From: Chrysaora quinquecirrha
Lineage: Eukaryota > Cnidaria > Scyphozoa > Semaeostomeae > Pelagiidae
Assembly (NCBI GenBank): GCA_014526335.1
Contig: JACTAT010000044.1
Location: 610,539-674,538 of the forward strand
Length of the DNA stretch: 64,000 bases
Direction: 5' to 3'
This document shows positions 39,101 through 47,900 of the stretch, one piece after another (the first letter of the stretch is position 1; the number at the start of each line of letters is the position of its first letter). The translations under genes and the position numbers were made by a program. The notes under the pieces are model-generated. The model did not search any database. It was not told the origin of the DNA and saw only the letters and a list, made by a program, of their open reading frames with translations.

Positions 39101-39591
39101 CGTCATCTTAAATCGATAATGCTAATGCCTACTTCTTAGCCTGACCTTGTATATGCCATTGATATTTTATGCAGCCAGTATCATGGGGAATGGTTTATTG
39201 CTTGTTTTCGACTACCTCTCCTAGAAAAAACCCTTAGGAAGAAGAGGCTAACTTAAATAAATAACTTTGATATTTTCATCTTTACTTATATGATTCCTTC
39301 TAGGCACCTAATCTACTGCCAGCAAGCATGCGACGAAGAGCTATTTTACTGGTGAGTCTCAGAGATAGAGCTAAAGAAGAAAAGTTGCAAGTATCTCGTG
39401 ATGCAAAGCAGTTCATCGATAACTGTCGCCAAAAATTAGATCAATACGGGCGATGTGTCGAAGAGTTTAAAGAGAAAACAAGATTAGATATGGACGTACG
39501 ATATAGTAAAGGTGCTTTAACGTTACTTTGGGAAGCAGTTAGCAAGCTCCAGCAAAGACTCGATGCTAGCCTGCGTCTCGATTTTAACTAG
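33106..39591 (+). CDS. KDZ (Kyakuja-Dileera-Zisupton) transposase, 13 exons, N-terminus not found
   Basis: Exons: 33106-33237, 33747-33917, 34656-34795, 35136-35247, 35680-35763, 36298-36478, 36588-36677, 37046-37123, 37310-37382, 37793-37855, 38262-38449, 38910-39097, 39304-39591. Every junction is GT-AG and every phase closes, giving 595 codons plus stop. Family motifs occur in order: ACMQCPK, LMLDGTFGCVRK, ITGIFGCSCKHE with KHGER, GYPIFLL, ILYDISC, WHSYGHIASCQ, and GLTDGEGVERLWSFIRR. Candidate catalytic acids lie in DG, YD and GEGVER. The later exons are helical and charged (EKMIKKATKRLND). The family moves DNA by cut and paste. The frame continues open after the TAG for an acidic tail to 39750. 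An AATAAA lies at 40247-40252. Confidence 0.85.
34160..34219. repeat. 15-bp tandem repeat, four copies
   Basis: TAGGGACTCTTTCGA is repeated four times with one change, inside a KDZ intron. Confidence 0.85.
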
Positions 39592-39750
39592 AGTTTTGGT
39601 TCGGCTGAACTTAATGACAATCCTGAAATTGCTGTTCCTGTCAATGATGATACCGAAACAGCCTATATCCAGCAGTTAGCCGATATGGATTTTGAAGATT
39701 TTAATGATACTTTTTATCTAGAAGCTAATGATGTATTTGACGATATTTAA
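39592..39750 (+). other. Acidic reading-frame extension after the KDZ stop codon
   Basis: In the same frame as the last KDZ exon, 52 codons stay open after TAG (39589-39591), ending at a TAA (39748-39750). The translation is rich in D and E (FGSAELNDNPEIAVPVND, QLADMDFEDFNDTFYLE). The stop may be a recent mutation in this copy. Confidence 0.5.
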
Positions 39751-40294
39751 CGATATAATGATTCTGATAAATTTTTAATTGATTTTGATTGATTGCGTTC
39801 TCGTACTGGTTGGAAACGAGGCAAATCAGTCCCAGTTGATCAATGTATGGCTGCCAGACGGCCACGAACAAGCAAAGGCAAAGTTTTGAACAAACAAATT
39901 GAGATTTCATGTCTATTTGTGTGTATGGATTCTTGGAGAGAGGAAAGACAACTGTCGCGTCCAAGCCAGTCAAAAACCTCGATAGGACAACAGGTCGAGT
40001 AGGAGAACAATCTGTTAGAATCTTACTCAAAAACTGGTACAAGAAACAACTATTTTTCCACAGTTGAGTATGAAAAGAAGGTCATTCTTGGCATGAGTTT
40101 GTTTTTATTGGCTTGCAGAAGGCTGAATATCAATTCAAAGCTAGAATCTTTAACTGATGAATCAAATGATGTATTCTGGATGATTGAACTTTAGGGAAGA
40201 TCAGTTTAATTTCTTTTACTTAATGAAGTATACCCATGCAAACACAAATAAAATAAAATGCAATTTTCTGTGAATATTACTTTGTAAACAAACA
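39751..40294. other. Spacer between the KDZ gene and a minus-strand gene
   Basis: No gene was recognised. A polyadenylation signal AATAAA at 40247-40252 probably serves the KDZ gene. The genes on either side converge. Confidence 0.5.
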
Positions 40295-40721
40295 TCATAT
40301 ATATAATAAGTTGTATACACCATATGACAAATCTTTTTGCCTCCTTGTTTCACTTTGATAAGCCACTACGGGTTGTTTTAGCAGATAATGGATAGGATGA
40401 TTTCTTAATACGAATTTTGAGTAAGAACTATTGTTTGAAATATTTCTTTTCCAATGTTTCCAAGGGTTGTAACTGTCTTGTTGAAGAGGCTTCTTCATTT
40501 GCCAGTCATTACTACCTGCAGTGTAAAAGAATAGCATTAAACTTTTCTGTACAATAACAGATACAAATGAAAAGGACAAGATTTGGTTCTATGAGCATAT
40601 GAGCTCCTTCAATTGAAAAATCAAATAATTTTGTGAAGTGACTTTCCATGGGATCTTTGGAGTCATAAATATTGAAGATTGGAGCAGGCTCATTTAAAGA
40701 TTTGAGACAAATTTCTTGTTT
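40295..40721 (-). CDS. Last two exons of an unrecognised gene
   Basis: Exons 40721-40565 and 40515-40295 are joined by a short intron (40516-40564) with GT-AG ends and matching phase (1). The upstream exon follows a good acceptor (ctctgcgttcag). The protein end contains EICLKSLNEPAPIFNIYD, HFTKLFDFSIEGAHML, then NPWKHWKRNISNN, RNHPIHYLLKQPVVAYQSE and a stop. No domain was recognised. Upstream exons were not found in 40722-41744. The gene converges on KDZ. The 49-bp intron is short, so the model could be wrong. Confidence 0.45.
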
Positions 40722-41744
40722 CTGAACGCAGAGACAATGTGGCACCAATAAATAAAACAAGCATACTGATCTTAGCCCTGAAATGCTTTAACTTAAAAAA
40801 TTCATTTACACTTCCAATCAATGGCACTTGTTGGTTACACCTTTATATTTGAGTTTACAATGTTAGTGCACCTTATTATTATTTCACACAAAACTTAAAA
40901 ATTCATTCATATTTTTATAATTTATATTTTCCAAGATTTTTTAAAGAACAAAGATTTCTAAAAGCACAAAACCTGCAGAAGATGCTATCTATTTAAAAAA
41001 AAATGTTAATCTTTATTTAATATGAGGTAGACCTACCTATTCTTGTGGGCTGTTTTTTCCTGATAAGATCAAGCAGGCCTATATGTGGAGTCTCTGGAGG
41101 ATTTTCTTATTTGTATCAAACTTTTCAATAGAAAATTTATTGAAATAATAAAAGCAAATATCAATTTTATGCTAAATAACAGCAACCTTAAGAGTTGAGG
41201 CACCAATTCCCAATTTTGCAAAATGTTAAAAGGAGCGAGCTTGCAATGACGAACCCAGCGTGATTCCCCATCAAATTTATTCTTTCAGCCAAACCACAAC
41301 TTTCATGCAGAATGGCTGGGGTGCAAAGGGTGCAAAGGTACCCAAAGCTAGATGAAGAGTTTAAGCTTATATTTCTTCAAAAAATTGCTTGCACCCTAAA
41401 GAAATATTTATAATTATATCAAACTATATCAAAATATTTACTTCAAACTGGAGCAAGGCGAGAAGCAGCATTGATTCACGATTGCCAACCCACCCCAGAA
41501 CCGCCTAACACAAAATGGTATTTACATCACTTTTGGGAACATATTAGGCCAAAAAGTACCACATGCAGCTAAAATAAGCTTAAAAAGTTTGTATGATGAA
41601 TTGAAGAGCCTTAACGTAATTAAATCTATATGAAAATAACAGACAAACTTACCTCAAAAGTAAGAGAAATCCGGGAAGATTTTCCCGGCCTTTTAGCAGC
41701 AAAAAGTGACGTTGTGCTCATGCTTGAATCAGCTCCCACCCCCT
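40722..41744. other. AT-rich spacer before the 120-bp satellite
   Basis: Nothing definite is seen. It should contain further exons or the promoter of the minus-strand gene ending at 40295, but none could be supported. Confidence 0.45.
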
Positions 41745-44355
41745 ATTGACATATGTTTGTATAGCTCTAAGGATGGGTCATGATCCCCATATTTCCCCGT
41801 TTTTAGGGCTTTTTTCTGCTTTTATGAGGACCTTGTCGATTATTAAGTGAAACGGCACAAATAGTGTTGAAATATGTAAGTATGGCCCTAAGGATGGGTC
41901 ATGATCCGCATATTTCCCCGTTTCTAGGGTTTTTTCCGCTTTTATGAGGACGTTGTCGATTATTAAGTAAAACGACACAAATAGTATTGAATATGTTTGT
42001 ATAGCTCTAAGGATGGGTCATGATCCCCATATTTCCCCGTTTTTAGGGCTTTTTTCTGCTTTTATGAGGACCTTGTCGATTATTAAGTGAAACGGCACAA
42101 ATAGTGTTGAAATATGTAAGTATGGCCCTAAGGATGGGTCATCATCCGCATATTTCCCCGTTTCTAGGGTTTTTTCCGCTTTTATGAGGACGTTGTCGGT
42201 TATTAAGTGAAACGGCACAAATAGTGTTGAAATATGTAAGTATGGCCCTAAGGATGGGTCATCATCCGCATATTTCCCCGTTTCTAGGATTTTTTCCGCT
42301 TTTATGAGGACGTTGTCGGTTATTAAGTGAAACGGCACAAATAGTATTGAAATATGTAAGTATGGCCCTAAGGATGGATCATCATCCGCATATTTCCCCG
42401 TTTCTAGGGTTTTTTCCGCTTTTATGAGGACGTTGTCGGTTTTTAAGTGAAACGGCACAAATAGTGTTGAAATATGTAAGTATGGCCCTAAGGATGGATC
42501 ATCATCCGCATATTTCCCCGTTCTAGGGTTTTTCCGCTTTTATGAGGACGTTGTCGGTTTTAAGTGAAACGGCACAAATAGTGTTGAAATATGTAAGTAT
42601 GGCCCTAAGGATGGGTCATGATCCCCATATTTCCCCGTTTCTAGGGTTTTTCCGCTTTTATGAGGACGTTGTCGGTTTTAAGTGAAACGGCACAAATAGT
42701 GTTGAAATATGTAAGTATGGCCCTAAGGATGGATCATCATCCGCATATTTCCCCGTTTCTAGGGTTTTTCCGCTTTTATGAGGACGTTGTCGGTTTTAAG
42801 TGAAACGGCACAAATAGTGTTGAAATATGTAAGTATGGCCCTAAGGATGGGTCATGATCCCCATATTTCCCCGTTTCTAGGGTTTTTTCCGCTTTTATGA
42901 GGACGTTGTCGGTTTTTAAGTGAAACGGCACAAATAGTGTTGAAATATGTAAGTATGGCCCTAAGGATGGATCATCATCCGCATATTTCCCCGTTTCTAG
43001 GGTTTTTTCCGCTTTTATGAGGACGTTGTCGGTTATTAAGTGAAACGGCACAAAAAGTGTTGAAATATGTTGGTATAGCTCTAAGGATGGGTCATGATCC
43101 GCATGTTTCCCCGTTTTTAGGGCTTTTTTCTGCTTTTATGAGGACCTTGTCGAATATTAAGTAAAACGACACAAATAGTGTTGACATATGTTGGTATAGC
43201 TCTAAGGATGGGTCATGATCCCCATATTTCCCCGTTTTTAGGGCTTTTTCCGCTTTTATGAGGACGTTGTCGGTTATTAAGTGAAACGGCACAAATAGTA
43301 TTGAAATATGTAAGTATGGCCCTAAGGATGGATCATCATCCGCATATTTCCCCGTTTCTAGGGTTTTTTCCGCTTTTATGAGGACGTTGTCGGTTTTTAA
43401 GTGAAACGGCACAAATAGTGTTGAAATATGTAAGTATGGCCCTAAGGATGGATCATCATCCGCATATTTCCCCGTTTCTAGGGTTTTTTCCGCTTTTATG
43501 AGGACGTTGTCGGTTTTAAGTGAAACGGCACAAATAGTGTTGAAATATGTAAGTATGGCCCTAAGGATGGGTCATGATCCCCATATTTCCCCGTTTCTAG
43601 GGTTTTTTCCGCTTTTATGAGGACGTTGTCGGTTTTTAAGTGAAACGGCACAAATAGTGTTGAAATATGTAAGTATGGCCCTAAGGATGGATCATCATCC
43701 GCATATTTCCCCGTTTCTAGGGTTTTTTCCGCTTTTATGAGGACGTTGTCGGTTTTTAAGTGAAACGGCACAAATAGTGTTGAAATATGTAAGTATGGCC
43801 CTAAGGATGGGTCATGATCCCCATATTTCCCCGTTTCTAGGGTTTTTTCCGCTTTTATGAGGACGTTGTCGGTTTTTAAGTGAAACGGCACAAATAGTGT
43901 TGAAATATGTAAGTATGGCCCTAAGGATGGGTCATCATCCGCATATTTCCCCGTTTCTAGGGTTTTTTCCGCTTTTATGAGGACGTTGTCGGTTATTAAG
44001 TGAAACGGCACAAATAGTATTGAAATATGTTTGTATAGCTCTAAGGATGGGTCATGATCCGCATATTTCCCCGTTTCTAGGGTTTTTTCCGCTTTTATGA
44101 GGACGTTGTCGATTATTAAGTAAAACGACACAAATAGTATTGAAATATGTTTGTATAGCTCTAAGGATGGGTCATGATCCCCATATTTCCCCGTTTTTAG
44201 GGCTTTTTTTCTGCTTTTATGAGGACCTTGTCGATTATTAAGTGAAACGGCACAAATAGTGTTGAAATATGTAAGTATGGCCCTAAGGATGGGTCATCAT
44301 CCGCATGTTTCCCCGTTTCTAGGGTTTTTTCCACTTTTATGAGGACGTTGTCGAC
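41745..44355. repeat. Satellite array, 120-bp unit, 22 copies
   Basis: The core 'ctaaggatgg' occurs 22 times at 117-122 bp spacing (41767 to 44283). Two unit types differ at the following site ('gtcatgatccccat' and 'atcatcatccgcat'). They alternate between about 42488 and 43921, giving a 240-bp higher-order unit. Length changes are mostly 1-2 bases in T or C runs. Because 120 is divisible by three, the minus strand shows long open frames with a 40-residue repeat (LIKAEKTLETGKY...HISTLFVPFHL). No start, splice context or homologue supports a protein. Confidence 0.95.
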
Positions 44356-44951
44356 TTTTAGTGTTTCTTCGGGACCTTTGCAAATGCTGCTAGCTGTAGT
44401 AGTGCCAGTGATGATTTTCTCAATCCCAAATTTAAGAATGCTTTTGGAGTGAATTCTTGCTTTAGGGTTAGCTGAATAAATGTGATTTGGGATTTCATTT
44501 GTTACTCAATCCGGGACTGTTACTCTGTTACTCTGTTACTCTAGCCCCAATTTTCATTTTTGCTTTGCTTTGCTTTTCGCAGTTAGGGAATGATATTAAT
44601 AGGTAAAAGGAGGTGAACACAAGATTCCGTAAATATTATGGTCCGGCTCTTACGCTAGATATTTGAAGGAGTTTTGAAGCACTAACCATTAAACTTAACC
44701 CAAACCTTAACCCTACAACCCAGCCATATCCCACACCCAAACCCTAGACCCTAACCCCAAACTCTAACCCCAATCCATAACCCCAAACTTTAACCCAAAA
44801 CCCTAACCAGACCATAAGTCTAATCCCTGGAACATTATTTTTTAAAGAATCTCATTTTCTCCTTATTTTACCTGTTGATATCAATCACCTGACACTTTTT
44901 GCTTGAGGTTGCTTCTTGCTTGCTTGATTACTTTTGGCGCACAGCAATAGA
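44356..44951. other. Spacer upstream of the chromodomain gene, with a short telomere-like patch
   Basis: It contains a degenerate CCCTAA-like patch (about 44688-44815) and a small TTACTCTG tandem (44519-44541). The promoter of the gene starting at 44952 should lie here, but no clear TATA element was recognised. Confidence 0.5.
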
Positions 44952-47900
44952 ATGAATATGGAAGATCAAGAGCAAGAGAGATTTGTTACTTCAAATACCT
45001 CAATGGAAATGATTTCCCAAAACTCTTTAACTGATGTTACCGTTATGAGAACCTCTGATTCTGAAGATAGCGAAAACATGAGCCAAATAATAACCCATGC
45101 TGCTGGAGAAAGGAGGTATGAATCTTTTAGCTCTTGCTTAGTCTAGGCCTGTCTAGCTTATGCGGTTCTGTTGTTGCTTGCCTTTTTATATGCTAGTAGT
45201 TTACACCAATGTTATTCAGCTTGTCCATGTTTTCGTTCTTGATTTAAATTTGACCTTGTAGCTAAGATTAGCAATATGCTAGGCCTTTAGGTTTATGGTT
45301 CCCTAATTTTGAAATGTTTCTATTCTGCAGAGAAAACATGGAGAGCATTTTGCTACCATATTGGAATCGTGGGATGACAGATCTCAGCTCACAGTCTGGA
45401 AAACAAATAGCCATGGAGGCTTTGCAGAATATTCCGGCGATTAACAGAAAAAAAATAAAGGTGCTTATTCGTAACTTTATTAAATGCTAATAGCCACAAA
45501 AGGTAGACATGCCATTGAATTGAACCATTGGTAGGTTGTTGTTATTTTTGGAATTTTTCATTTCTCCACTGTGAGTTTTTGACCTTACAAGGGATAAGTG
45601 CAGTTCTGCTGAACACAGGAATGCATGGTACCAGCAGAGATAAGTAGTGAGATAATGCAGGTCGTAAGAATGCTGTATGGGTAGCTTTATTACAAAATTC
45701 CTTATAAAGTTCTGAACATGGCTAGAATAATCCCTGTTTACTCAAATCCTTTTTTATAGTAGTATCTCAATAGCAGAACGACTTGCTCATGACTTCATAT
45801 ACAGTATTTTTGATTTAATATCAGCTCATACTTAGACGAGATATTTCATATCGCCTTGAGCTAGGAGTAACACCCTTGAACATTTGACCATCATTTCCAT
45901 TTAAGTCGGTTTTGATAGTGTAGTATCACATTCATAATATCTTTATTGGAAACTAAGGAATTGGTTTGTGGGTAAAATTAGTAACCTTGCTGCAATGGGT
46001 GAGGAAAATAGGCAAATTAACTTGAAAATTACAATTCTAAAATGTTCTCTTGCCTTGAAATCTTGGAATGGTCCTCCTTGATGTAATAAATATTTATTTA
46101 GCACTTAACATTCATGAATTGCAATTTTCTGCTCAGGAATACTAAGTTATCAACATTAAATGTTCAAACTTTAAGTGAAGACTTCCTCCAATTCACATAT
46201 GTCCCCTCCAACTTTTCAAAGGACTGGATAGGAAATTACAAAAAGAAGATTTCTGGAAAGAAAGTAAGCAGAGTTAAGAGGAGCAAGGTGACTCTGCGAA
46301 AGAAAAGGATATCAGCAAGGGATGTATTCCAAGAGCATTATTTAAGAGGTAAGCTTTCAAGAGTTGTTATGTATCTCAATCTTGGGTTATCACACACAGC
46401 AAAAACTAAACATGTTTTTTGGATGTGAAGCAGCTATAGTATTTAATGTTTGATAAATCATCGGTACTTGCTATTTTGTAAATGGACAACTATACAAGCT
46501 TTTTGATAATTAGGCCCTAGCTTTTAATAATTCTTTGACTATGGTTTATTTAATATATATATGTACTTACAAATCCAAAGCAGGTCCTTTGAGAGAAGTG
46601 TTTTTCACAAATACAAATTTTGTTTGAGTTGAATAAACACTGTCGGTTGTCATCAATGTTACTTGATCTTTCCTAACTATTCTCAGTGATTCAGTTCTCT
46701 ATTTCTTGCTAGAAACACTTTGTCAAAGGAATCTTTATAACCCTGAGCTCATTTTTCTTCTTGACGTTAACCATAAATTGAATAATTAGCTGCAGGCATT
46801 GCAAAGAACAGCAAAGATAGGAGACCAGAAGGATGGAGATCAGAATCATACTGAAAACATCAACGGAGGTGCACAATGCGCACCTCTGAAGGTCCAAACT
46901 GTAGCAAAAAATTCATCAAAGAGATATATACATCAATAGCGCATTGTTCAATTGCAGACTATCTCTAGTATGACTATGTTTATATGAAAGAATATTTCTA
47001 TAGATAACTCTGGTAACATGACTGGTCTGGAGGAAGCATGGTTAGCAGTAAAACTAGACAAGCAGAAGTTTGAAGTATATGCAAAAGCTGCTACTACTAG
47101 AAATGCTTCTGAAGAGAGTCTGACGGAAAAAGAGAAGGAGATGAAAGCGATGAAAATGATAAAGGAGCTACAGAGATTGGTAAGAGTTCTTCCCTAGTTT
47201 CCAAATCGAAATATTTAATACGAAGGATAAGTCTGGTGATAATTATCACTGCTTTCCTGCCTGTATTCTTTTATTTTTTGAGAATCTTTTTCCGTTCTTT
47301 AATATTCTCATAAAGTCTGGTCAGTACGGTAAAGATTTTTTGAAAATTGTTAAGAATTCTTGTGAGTTGTCTCCCTGGGTCTCTAGAATCTATCAATAAC
47401 GTTAAGAACCTTAGAAAATTCTTAATGAATACAGAATGCTAGGCACATATAATTTTTTAGCATTAATTTTGTTAGAATTAATTGTTTTCTTCATCAGTCA
47501 AGTGAACTGCAAAGCGTTGGATTCGACTCTGTTGGAGTAGTTGTAAAAGCAAACACCAATGTCTGTAGTCACTTTGGCTCTCTAGCTGGAAAAAAGTTTC
47601 TAGAGCAAGGCAGCACATACTGGGACTTTCTTAGTTATGTCAATGGTGAGTATCATATCTTAAAAATGTGGTTTGGTGGTATTACTGTATCTGTCCTGCT
47701 AATATGAAATCTACTGGTCTGCTGGTGACTGCACGTCCTGAAAATTGTAGGTGTGCGATTCCTTGAACTTACAAAATGTAGCTTTTTTAAAATATATATG
47801 AAGACCTGATTGCCTATTAAATATCATAAAATTCTGGAAATGCTTGAAGGCTGTATTACTCTAGTAAAAAAGCTTACCAGATTTTCGTAATTTATAAAAG

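Noticed and set aside
40295..40721. P2X7-type cytoplasmic domain, often found in cnidarian repeats
   Set aside because: The expected cysteine pattern (CxCxxC...CC) and ITxHPGF motif are absent.
41778..44131. Minus-strand 40-residue repeat protein across the 120-bp satellite
   Set aside because: Openness follows from a period divisible by three without stops, and frames break wherever a unit has an indel. No flanking exon was found. Kept only as a point to test.
41745..44355. CRISPR-like array
   Set aside because: The units are contiguous 120-bp repeats without unique spacers, in eukaryotic DNA.
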